64,000 nt of DNA, taken from NCBI RefSeq assembly GCF_900601905.1, contig NZ_UWFA01000449.1:1-64000 (forward strand), written 5' to 3'. This DNA is from Pseudomonas viridiflava. Its GTDB lineage: Bacteria > Pseudomonadota > Gammaproteobacteria > Pseudomonadales > Pseudomonadaceae. A program made the position numbers and the translations under genes. The stretch's first letter is position 1, and each line of letters starts with the position of its first letter. Below the pieces are notes generated by a model. That model saw only the letters and a program-made list of their open reading frames with translations, was not told the DNA's origin and did no database searches. Below, piece after piece: positions 46,761 through 54,277 of this stretch.

Positions 46761-48797
46761 ATGAATTTATTAGCGCCTGCCCTGTTCGTTACCAACCGTG
46801 TTCGATTCCCCATGAAATTCGCAATTTTGGGATTTATTGTCCTGATTCCTCTGCTCCTGCTAGGCACCCGGGTGATGCTTTCACTGAACACGAGCATCAC
46901 GGGCATCAAGCATGAACAGGTGGGTCAACAATACTTGTTGGACGTCACCCCTATCCTGCGTCTAACCATGATTCAGAGGGCGCTGACACACGGCATGCTC
47001 AGCGGTGACACCAACGCAGTAGCCAATGCAGCACGCAATGCTGAAAAGCTTAACGATGCCTATGCGACTCTTGCTGCGCAGGACGCAAAATTTAGCACCC
47101 AACTGGCAACGACAGACCGAGTTCAGACGTTGCGTACCGCTAGTGTGCAGCTGGTTGAACGCGCCAAAGCAGGCGAAGCACCTTTGGTGATCTTTTCCGC
47201 GTGGAACGACCAGTTAACCGACCTAATGAATTTCGTTTACTACATTACGGCCACTTCCGGCATGATTTTGGACGAAGAAGCAGGTTCGTTGTACCTCATC
47301 GATCTAAGCTCTATACGTCTGCCTCGGCAAATAAATCTGGTCGGACAGATTCGCGGTCTGGCCAGCGGTTTTAGCGCTGACCGTCCTCTGGACGACACCA
47401 CTCGTATTTTTGCCCAGACTTTGTTGAAACAGGAGCTGCTAATGCGTCAAGAGTTGCAGCAGAGCCTTTCCCTGCTTCGCCGAGAAGAGCCTAAATTATC
47501 TGGTGTAGTTCAGCCGTCTGTAACAACAGCCATTACCGACCTGGAAAATCTGCGTAAAGACCTGGTGGACTACCTTGATCCGAGCAAGCGCTCAAACGTG
47601 AATGCCAACACCTTGGGCGAGCGTGGAAACGCCGTCGTTGCTCAGTTTTACAAAGCTCAGGATCAGATGCAGGAATCGCTGCGAATTCGAATTGATGAGC
47701 GTCTGAATACTCTGAGTAATGAGCGTACTTTCGGCACTGAGCTATTTATCGCCATTGCGATACTGCTGCTCTATGCGTTCGTCGGCATCTACAAGGCTCT
47801 GCGGATTGGGGTTGATGAGCTCCTAGCTGTGACGGCACGTATTGCTCAAGGCGATCTGAGCGCGCGCGTCCGAATCAACAGCCACGATGAAATCGGTGAT
47901 GTAGGCGAGGGACTTAACCGCATGGTAACGGCCTTCTCTGGCTCACTGAGCCAGGTGGAGCGTAGCTCGCATTCAGTCTCAGATGCGGCAAAGCGACTAG
48001 AGATCTCCATAGGCCAAGCCAAAGCCTCAATGAACTCACAACAGGCTGAAACCGAGCAGGTTGCTACTGCCATCAACGAAATGACCGCGAGCGTTGCCGA
48101 CGTGGCCCAGAATACCGAGGGCGCAGCACGTGCCGCTGAATCTGCAAGCAGTGCGTCTAACGACGGCTTGAAAGTTATGATTGAAACAAGTGCCGCTATT
48201 GAGGCGTTGGCCAACGAAGTGGAGCTCAGTGCAAGCAAAGTCGAAGCGTTAGCGACACACAGCAAAGAAATCGGTGGTGTCATCGAGGTCATCAGTACCA
48301 TCGCGGATCAGACTAACCTGCTGGCCCTTAACGCGGCCATCGAGGCGGCGCGAGCTGGCGAGCAAGGCCGTGGTTTCGCGGTCGTGGCTGACGAAGTGCG
48401 GACTCTGGCCTCGCGCACACAAAACTCCACAGAAGAAATTCGACGGATCATCCAACAGTTGCAAGGCGCTACTGATGCCGCTGTTCAACAGATGAAAGCT
48501 GGGCAAACCCGAGCTAGGGAATGCATTCAGGCAGCGAGCCAAGCGTCTGGCAGCCTGAACCAGATCAATGAAGCAGTAGACGGAATTGTGGGCATGAACA
48601 CTCAGATTGCAAGTGCGGCGGTGCAGCAACATTCGGTCTCAGAGGATATCAATCGCAACGTCATCGGCATTCGAAACAGCAGCTTAATCGTCATGGAAGG
48701 CGTAGAGGACAACGCCGTAACGGCTGACGAGCTTTCATTGCTCGCTAATGAACTTCGCAGCGTAGTCGGCAAGTTTAAGTTATCCAGCAACGCTTGA
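46761..48797 (+). CDS. Methyl-accepting chemotaxis protein (IS66 passenger)
   Basis: A 678-residue chemoreceptor. TM1 is near residues 15-38, followed by a large periplasmic sensor region of about 290 residues with no recognised subtype, TM2 near 332-352, a HAMP domain (ELLAVTARIAQGDLSARVRI), and a signalling domain with the conserved hairpin tip NLLALNAAIEAARAGEQGRG. There is no C-terminal CheR-binding pentapeptide. The start is ATG 46761; a GTG at 46746 is possible. It lies wholly inside the IS66-family unit and is intact, so it should link an unknown signal to CheA. Its closest neighbour in type is the receptor at 49799, but the sensor domains differ. Confidence 0.9.
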   Translation: MNLLAPALFVTNRVRFPMKFAILGFIVLIPLLLLGTRVMLSLNTSITGIKHEQVGQQYLLDVTPILRLTMIQRALTHGMLSGDTNAVANAARNAEKLNDAYATLAAQDAKFSTQLATTDRVQTLRTASVQLVERAKAGEAPLVIFSAWNDQLTDLMNFVYYITATSGMILDEEAGSLYLIDLSSIRLPRQINLVGQIRGLASGFSADRPLDDTTRIFAQTLLKQELLMRQELQQSLSLLRREEPKLSGVVQPSVTTAITDLENLRKDLVDYLDPSKRSNVNANTLGERGNAVVAQFYKAQDQMQESLRIRIDERLNTLSNERTFGTELFIAIAILLLYAFVGIYKALRIGVDELLAVTARIAQGDLSARVRINSHDEIGDVGEGLNRMVTAFSGSLSQVERSSHSVSDAAKRLEISIGQAKASMNSQQAETEQVATAINEMTASVADVAQNTEGAARAAESASSASNDGLKVMIETSAAIEALANEVELSASKVEALATHSKEIGGVIEVISTIADQTNLLALNAAIEAARAGEQGRGFAVVADEVRTLASRTQNSTEEIRRIIQQLQGATDAAVQQMKAGQTRARECIQAASQASGSLNQINEAVDGIVGMNTQIASAAVQQHSVSEDINRNVIGIRNSSLIVMEGVEDNAVTADELSLLANELRSVVGKFKLSSNA

Positions 48798-48971
48798 AAG
48801 GAATCTCAAGCGTTTCAATTGTTGATAGCACGAGAAAGTGCTTTGATCGGGTCTGACTGGGGTGATGATGCCCGGCAGTCCCTGATCGACATTGAGGGCT
48901 GAGCTTCATCGTTGCGCAATCTCGTAAAACAATAGAGCCAGCTACGCTAGATGACTTGCCCGGACGGTTAC

Positions 48972-48979
48972 GCCGAACC
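48972..48979. repeat. Target-site duplication, right copy (gccgaacc)
   Basis: Identical to 45013-45020 and in direct orientation, immediately after the right inverted repeat (48956-48971). Confidence 0.95.
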
Positions 48980-48989
48980 AGCCGATACC

Positions 48990-49286
48990 TCACTTCAGTT
49001 CGCGGGCAAAGAAGGCTGTAGCCTTTTTTAAGATGTCGTTGTCCATCTTGAGCTGCCGGTTTTCATGCTCCAGTTGTCGAATGCGCTGTTGCTCAGACGT
49101 CAAAGGTTTGCCGATTCCAGCCTGCCCCAACTGTTCGGCCTCATATTGCCGCACCCAGCGCCGTACGGCCGTCTCCCCGAGACCTTGATCTTGGCAAACC
49201 TGGGGAACAGTCAGCCCTTGATCCTTAATCATCTTCACGATTTCCAGCTTGTAGCTGTCATCGAAGGTTTTGCGTTTTCTGGTCAT
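48990..49286 (-). CDS. IS3-family transposase OrfA
   Basis: A 98-residue protein with a helix-turn-helix (DSYKLEIVKMIKDQGLTVPQ ... ETAVRRWVRQYE) and a leucine-zipper-like C-terminus (IRQLEHENRQLKMDNDILKK), typical of OrfA of IS3-family elements. The start at 49286 follows GAGGAGC. OrfB begins at GTG 48993 in the -1 frame and is broken after a few codons by the IS66 insertion; its continuation is at 45020 and below. The outer end of this element lies near 49320-49350; the other end was lost at the HAD gene junction. Confidence 0.88.
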   Translation of the reverse strand: MTRKRKTFDDSYKLEIVKMIKDQGLTVPQVCQDQGLGETAVRRWVRQYEAEQLGQAGIGKPLTSEQQRIRQLEHENRQLKMDNDILKKATAFFARELK

Positions 49287-49470
49287 GGAAAGCTCCTCGA
49301 TAGATGTATTTTCCACCTATCGAGGTGTCCGGGGAAATTAGACCACCACAAGGATGTGCACCTAAATTAGCGTCGGCTCTAGCTCTAGTCTTTAAAGAGG
49401 GTATTTCATGCAACAACGTGCCGTTCCTATCAGGCCCCTCTAAGCCCAATTGATACAATAGTCTAGCCAG

Positions 49471-49525
49471 CTCAGCTCAGCTCAGCTCAGCTCAGCTCAG
49501 CTCAGCTCAGCTCAGCTCAGCTCAG
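49471..49525. repeat. Pentanucleotide tandem repeat (CTCAG)11
   Basis: Eleven perfect copies of ctcag, preceded by a partial ccag. It lies about 275 bp upstream of the chemoreceptor start at 49799 in the non-coding stretch 49346-49798. Pure arrays of this length change copy number by slippage, so it may vary between strains and alter promoter spacing. Confidence 0.95.
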
Positions 49526-49798
49526 CGCTTCGATTGCCTTGCTCACACTCAGCTTAAATCAACGCGAACCCCGTACATAAATAAATTCGGCTGCAAGCGC
49601 AGAAAGCACAGCGCTACAATCTACATTTGTTCCGTTGGCCTTAGACGTGAGGTTCTGAATTTACAATACTCACATTCAGACACATGTTTTCTCCCTGCTG
49701 AAAGCTCGCGTTTATTGGGGTTTTTTCTTCGGGCGACGAACGGCGCTTCAGGTCTGTTCGGAAACGTCGAGAGAGTTAAAACGACGAGAGGCTTCCCT

Positions 49799-51427
49799 AT
49801 GATACTGCGCAAACTCAATCTCGCTTCACGCTCTGCCCTATGTTTCGGGTTCTTTTGCCTAATGATTATTGCGTTGGGTCTCATCGCCCTTAAGCAGATG
49901 GCAAGCTTGAACGCCTCTGAAAAGTTCGTAGAAACCAACGTAGTGCCTAGCATATCTTTGCTGGGAACAATTGACAGGGAGTTTATAAGTATTAGAGGAA
50001 GTAACGCGCGGTTGCGTAACCCTGTAGAGCCAGAAAATCGCAAAACTCAAGCACTTGAAGACGTAAGGAAAGCCCGCGCAAGCGTCCAAGACACACTTTC
50101 GAAGCTTGAACCGTACATAGTCACTGCTATGGGAAAACAGGTTTTCGGTGAGTTGTCCCAAAACTATGCCACTTATCAAAAAATACAGGATCAATACCTG
50201 TCATTCATTTCTTCTGGCAGTCTTGATGACGCTGTGAAATTGTCTAACGAAGCGATGAAGCAATCGGCAGACAACGTAGAGCATGACATAAAAAAACTAA
50301 CTGAGCTGATCACCAAAAAAGCGAAAGAAGCAGGCGAGGAAGCTACTCTCATCTACGACCAGGCCAAAATTATTGTTGGCTCATTTATCTTGGTCGGCAC
50401 ATTGGCTGCAATTAGTCTAGCTCTGATGTATACCCGGAGCGTGACTAGCCCGGTAAGCCAGTCGCTGGTCATCGCTGAGCGTATTGCCAAAAACGATCTC
50501 AGCGAGGTCATTGAGGTGCAAGGAAGCGACGAAGTTGCCAGGCTCATGCACGCTTTGAAGGGGATGCAACATGGTCTGCGAAATACGCTTTCTTTGATAT
50601 CTGATTCCTCCAGCCAGTTGGCATCGACTTCTGAAGAAATGCATGCCGTCACTGAGGATGCTAATAAAGGCATGCTGCGCCAAAATAACGAGATCGAAAT
50701 GGCCGCTACTGCCGTCACCGAGATGAGCGCTGCCGTAGAAGAAGTTGCCAGAAATGCCTCTGGAGCCTCCGAAGCGGCCAATCGATCTAACTCCGCCGCA
50801 TTGGCAGGTCGTGCACGTGTAGATGAAACCGTTCAGGCCATCAGCTTGATGGTCGCAAATGTTGAAGACGCGTCTCAGGAAGTACAAGGGCTCGCCGTGA
50901 TGGCGACCGACATCAGTAAGGTTCTGGATGTGATACGGGCTATTGCCGAGCAGACCAATCTTCTTGCGCTGAATGCTGCTATCGAAGCCGCTCGGGCCGG
51001 TGAGGCAGGTCGAGGCTTCGCGGTAGTCGCGGATGAAGTAAGGGCTTTGGCTCATCGTACGCAGCAGTCAACCAGTGAAATTGAACAGATGATTAGCTCG
51101 ATTCAGAAAGGAACTGGAGCGGCTGTTTCGGCAATGACTCACACGAACGCCCAAGCACAGAGAACTCTTGACACCGCTCAAGGCGCAGGTAGTGCATTGG
51201 TGGAAATCACCGAATCGATTGACAATATCACCGAGCGCAATGTCTTGATCGCAACGGCATCGGAAGAGCAGGCCCAAGTCGCCAGAGAGGTAGATCGTAG
51301 CCTGGTCAGCATCCGAGACCTATCAAGTCAAGCTTCAGAGGGATCTAGTCAGACGGCAATTGCAACGTCTGAACTTACGAAGCTTGCTGTAGAATTGAAT
51401 CGGTTAGTCAAGCAGTTTCGCATGTAG
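49799..51427 (+). CDS. Methyl-accepting chemotaxis protein
   Basis: A 542-residue receptor. TM1 is near 12-32, a four-helix-bundle type sensor region spans about 35-188, TM2 near 190-212, then HAMP (TSPVSQSLVIAERIAKNDLS) and the signalling domain with tip NLLALNAAIEAARAGEAGRG. The start at 49799 has GAGAGG upstream; a longer frame from 49715 would add 28 residues without membrane character. Ligand is unknown. The upstream region has the CTCAG repeat array. Confidence 0.92.
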   Translation: MILRKLNLASRSALCFGFFCLMIIALGLIALKQMASLNASEKFVETNVVPSISLLGTIDREFISIRGSNARLRNPVEPENRKTQALEDVRKARASVQDTLSKLEPYIVTAMGKQVFGELSQNYATYQKIQDQYLSFISSGSLDDAVKLSNEAMKQSADNVEHDIKKLTELITKKAKEAGEEATLIYDQAKIIVGSFILVGTLAAISLALMYTRSVTSPVSQSLVIAERIAKNDLSEVIEVQGSDEVARLMHALKGMQHGLRNTLSLISDSSSQLASTSEEMHAVTEDANKGMLRQNNEIEMAATAVTEMSAAVEEVARNASGASEAANRSNSAALAGRARVDETVQAISLMVANVEDASQEVQGLAVMATDISKVLDVIRAIAEQTNLLALNAAIEAARAGEAGRGFAVVADEVRALAHRTQQSTSEIEQMISSIQKGTGAAVSAMTHTNAQAQRTLDTAQGAGSALVEITESIDNITERNVLIATASEEQAQVAREVDRSLVSIRDLSSQASEGSSQTAIATSELTKLAVELNRLVKQFRM

Positions 51428-51604
51428 AATTTTTATTCGCGGGCCGAGAGAAAACTGCTCAGTTGACGGCATTGGTACTGCTAAACCAAAGATACGTCAG
51501 TGTTTTGCTTCCTATAAGCCGAAGGAGCTAGGCCCCTGATTTACACGCTGATTTGACGGCACGGAGGTTGAATTTTTCAGAGATGTTGCGATACCATCTC
51601 TTGA

Positions 51605-51706
51605 GGAGATGGCATTCCTTCTTAAAACCGCCTCGTGCTGATGATGCCTACGTGAACCCTGGACAGGGTGCGTAGGTGTGCCTCCCTGTCCTCTAATTTA
51701 GGACAG
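51605..51706 (+). promoter_or_regulatory. Fluoride riboswitch (crcB motif) and expression platform
   Basis: The aptamer at about 51605-51652 carries the crcB-motif consensus pieces gatggcattcc, a short linker with aaaccgcc, and gctgatgatgcctac. Downstream, ggacaggg (51661-51668) can pair with ccctgtcc (51684-51691), while ctgtcct (51686-51692) can pair with aggacag (51700-51706); these two stems exclude each other and could be the switch. It lies about 95 bp before crcB, whose product exports fluoride, which agrees with the assignment. Confidence 0.82.
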
Positions 51707-51799
51707 GATCTTGACTCCAAATCTCATATCAGCTCTCTTTCGTAATCTGCGATTATCAGCACCTCCTCGGCTCTACCAGCCCAGAGGAGAATTGCAGCC

Positions 51800-52183
51800 A
51801 TGCTGAAATCACTATTAGTTATCGCCATCGGTGCATCACTTGGTGCTTGGTTGCGCTGGCTCCTAGGCATGAAGCTCAACGCACTCTTCCCGACAATTCC
51901 CCCAGGCACTGTGGTGGCGAACATGGTCGGGGGGTACATCATCGGCCTGGCCATCGCGTTCTTGGCCGCATCTCCCTCCTTAAGCCCCGAATGGCGCCTG
52001 CTAATTATCACGGGTTTTTGTGGGGGACTTACCACCTTTTCCACCTTTTCAGCCGAAACAGTTGCCCTAATCCAAGAAGGTAGATTGCTTTGGGCTCTCG
52101 GCTCAATTTCATTGCACGTCGTAGGTTCGTTAGCGATGACCCCTGCCGGACTACTGTCCTACCAAATGATTGGTACTCGCTGA
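51800..52183 (+). CDS. crcB: Fluoride ion exporter CrcB/Fluc
   Basis: A 127-residue inner-membrane protein with four helices and the Fluc motifs GAWLRW, NMVGGYIIG and GFCGGLTTFSTFS, which line the fluoride pore of the dual-topology dimer. AGAGGAG precedes the ATG. It is the first gene of a fluoride-response operon behind the riboswitch and is followed ten bases later by the DUF190 gene. Confidence 0.93.
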   Translation: MLKSLLVIAIGASLGAWLRWLLGMKLNALFPTIPPGTVVANMVGGYIIGLAIAFLAASPSLSPEWRLLIITGFCGGLTTFSTFSAETVALIQEGRLLWALGSISLHVVGSLAMTPAGLLSYQMIGTR

Positions 52184-52193
52184 GGAGATTAAA

Positions 52194-52547
52194 ATGAAAG
52201 GTTATGTGGTCGTTTTCTTCACCCAACAAAACCGTCGTTATCAAGGAAAGATGCTTGGCGAATGGATCCTCGACGTGGCTAAGGAAATGGGGCTGCGCGG
52301 TGCCACGCTATGTACTGGAATCGAAGGTTTTGGACACACCGGGAAACTACATTCATCGCACTTTTTTGAGCTGGCTGATCAACCCACGGAGATTCGCTTG
52401 GCAATCACGGAGGATGAGGCAGAGCGGTTATTCAAGCGACTGGATTGTGAGGACATATCGGTGTTTTTCACCAAGACGCCAATCGAGATGGGCACACTAG
52501 GAAAAACGCCTTCCAGCGCAGGCCCCTCCAAAGCTTCGGAGCTATAA
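52194..52547 (+). CDS. DUF190 domain protein, fluoride-operon partner
   Basis: A 117-residue PII-like DUF190 protein (FFTQQNRRYQGKMLGEWILD, GATLCTGIEGFG). Genes of this family are commonly paired with crcB, and a nucleotide-sensing role is assumed from the PII-like fold. TGAGGAG lies six bases before the ATG at 52194, ten bases after the crcB stop. Confidence 0.85.
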   Translation: MKGYVVVFFTQQNRRYQGKMLGEWILDVAKEMGLRGATLCTGIEGFGHTGKLHSSHFFELADQPTEIRLAITEDEAERLFKRLDCEDISVFFTKTPIEMGTLGKTPSSAGPSKASEL

Positions 52548-52549
52548 AC

Positions 52550-52783
52550 ATGAGCTATACGGACATTCCAGCTGGTAAAGCGATCCCCAATGACTTTTTC
52601 ACCGTTATCGAGATTCCTGCAAACCACTCTCCGATCAAATACGAAGTGGACAAGCCAAGTGGGCAGCTCTTCGTAGACCGCTTCCTCAGCACACCAATGT
52701 TCTATCCGGCCAACTACGGGTTTATTCCGAACACGCTAAGCGATGATGGCGATCCATTGGACGTACTGGTGGTCTGCCCCTAG
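52550..52783 (+). pseudogene. Inorganic pyrophosphatase, C-terminus lost
   Basis: The first 77 residues match family I soluble pyrophosphatases (MSYTDIPAGKAIPNDFFTVIEIP ... FYPANYGFIPNT, DDGDPLDVLVV). A full enzyme has about 175 residues; here homology ends at VVCP and a stop follows at once with unrelated sequence after it. Several metal-binding Asp residues are missing, so it should be inactive. Pyrophosphatase is a fluoride target, so the intact gene would fit as third member of the operon. Confidence 0.85.
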
Positions 52784-52973
52784 GTGAATTGGTCAGACGG
52801 TTGCTGATCTGGAGCACCGGGTTTTCTCCGGCGCTCGACCATCTGAGCAACCTTGCTGTGCTGGTTTTTCACGGGACAGTCAGTGTTAGCGGAGTAGGCG
52901 TCCGGCCAAGTCATCTATCCAGACCCGCAGTCAAGACATGGGTTGAGATCTAGTCGCTGCGCCAGACAGCTCG

Positions 52974-54113
52974 TCATTTCCCAGATGGGGAAACCACATC
53001 TTGCCAGCCATCTATCAATTCCATATTTTGCGCAACGATCCGGCAGGGATTGCCAGTTGCCTTGCGACAATTGCTAAGGGCCTGCTGTCGCGCTGTCTTG
53101 AGTGAGCGCGCGCCGTAGTACCAATAAATGCTACTACTCTCCTTGGACATTGCCATGGCTTTCTCGGTAACGCTTTGAAGATAAGCCTCAGCGCCCGCAC
53201 GGTCTTCGGGCACCAGCTTCGAAAGCAGCGGCATTAGTGCGCTGTCGTCCATGGCAGGAAACCGATTGCTCCTGAGAAAATTTTCGATATAGGGCTTTAA
53301 AAGTATATTGGCCTCTTGTTTGTAGAGCGTGTGCCCATCCTTACCGAATGGGGGTAGCAACGCCAGCGCAGCGTTACCGCCCCCCGAGCGATAACCCGCG
53401 ATCATCCGAACGACAAGATCCGGGCTGAAAAACGGGTCATTCTCGGCGTAAATCCAGAGCGTTGGCGTTGGGTTGTCTTTGCCGAATTTCGTGAGGTTTC
53501 GCACAAGATCAGTTTGATATAACGAGCAATTAGAGTCGGCAGAGCCCACATTTGTGTAGTGGTAAACGCCGCCAGAGATGTTGATTACCGCTGCCAATGG
53601 ACGACTTGGTTGAGCCGCCAGGTCTAACATTGAAGCTCCGCCGATAGAGATACCAACACCTACTGCCAAGGATGGATCTACGTCTGGACGCTCACGTATC
53701 GCCGCCAATGCGGCGCCCAGCTCTTTGCCATGCGCATCGAGAAATCGGGTCACATTGGGATCGATGCAGGTTCCCCCTTCATTCATGAAAGTTCCGGTCG
53801 AACGGCCATAGCCGGGCCATACAATCGATGCGGCAAGCCAGCCACGATGCGCAAAGTCGTGAGCGATATGAGCAAGCCAATCGGCATGTGCGGCAGACGG
53901 AGATGTTGCCGCCGAGCCGTTAACAATCAGTGCAATGGGGAGCTTCCCGTCCTTTATGGGACGGACGATCAATGCTTCGATTTTCTCAATATGGGAGTCG
54001 ATCTGGATCGGCAATAAGAGCCGTTCTTCGCGTACCAGTGTGTCTGCATGAGTTTGGCTTGCACAAAGTATCAGGCCAAACGCAATAAACATGAAGCATC
54101 GCATCGATTGCAT
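52974..54113 (-). CDS. Exported alpha/beta hydrolase
   Basis: A 379-residue precursor with a signal peptide (MFIAFGLILCASQTHA). The central part has the alpha/beta hydrolase pattern of dienelactone-hydrolase-like enzymes: nucleophile GISIGG, ENDPFF near the acid and GKDGHTLY with the likely His. The C-terminal 70 residues (IYWYYGARSLKTARQQALSN ... NPCRIVAQN) resemble the repeat of DUF4189-type periplasmic proteins, so this may be a fusion. Start: ATG 54113, or 54104. Substrate is unknown. Confidence 0.75.
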   Translation of the reverse strand: MQSMRCFMFIAFGLILCASQTHADTLVREERLLLPIQIDSHIEKIEALIVRPIKDGKLPIALIVNGSAATSPSAAHADWLAHIAHDFAHRGWLAASIVWPGYGRSTGTFMNEGGTCIDPNVTRFLDAHGKELGAALAAIRERPDVDPSLAVGVGISIGGASMLDLAAQPSRPLAAVINISGGVYHYTNVGSADSNCSLYQTDLVRNLTKFGKDNPTPTLWIYAENDPFFSPDLVVRMIAGYRSGGGNAALALLPPFGKDGHTLYKQEANILLKPYIENFLRSNRFPAMDDSALMPLLSKLVPEDRAGAEAYLQSVTEKAMAMSKESSSIYWYYGARSLKTARQQALSNCRKATGNPCRIVAQNMELIDGWQDVVSPSGK

Positions 54114-54277
54114 TTAGAACACTCACAGATACGTTAGAAGATTGGAAGAGCTAGCCTCCGCGACATTGATCGGAGCGACCCGTACCACCTGATAGGGGTC
54201 AAGCAAGTCCAAACTTGCCTAGCGGGATTTTCTTGACAGCGACAGCATGAGTTGCATGCCCGTAACCAGAGCATTAC

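Larger units (their letters stand above)
45021..48971 (+). mobile_element. IS66-family element carrying a chemoreceptor gene
   Basis: A 3,951-bp unit bounded by perfect 16-bp inverted repeats (45021-45036 gtaaccgtccgggcaa and 48956-48971) and flanked by the 8-bp duplication gccgaacc. Contents: intact tnpA, a tnpB-tnpC deletion fusion with a frameshift, a relic of an internal right-end sequence at 46490, and a complete methyl-accepting chemotaxis protein gene as passenger. It was inserted into orfAB of an IS3-family element. IS66 elements with passenger genes are known as a class; with its present transposase genes this copy could only move with help in trans. Confidence 0.93.

Noticed and set aside
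49471..49525. CTCAG array considered as a CRISPR-like repeat
   Set aside because: Copies are five bases and contiguous without spacers, so it is a microsatellite.
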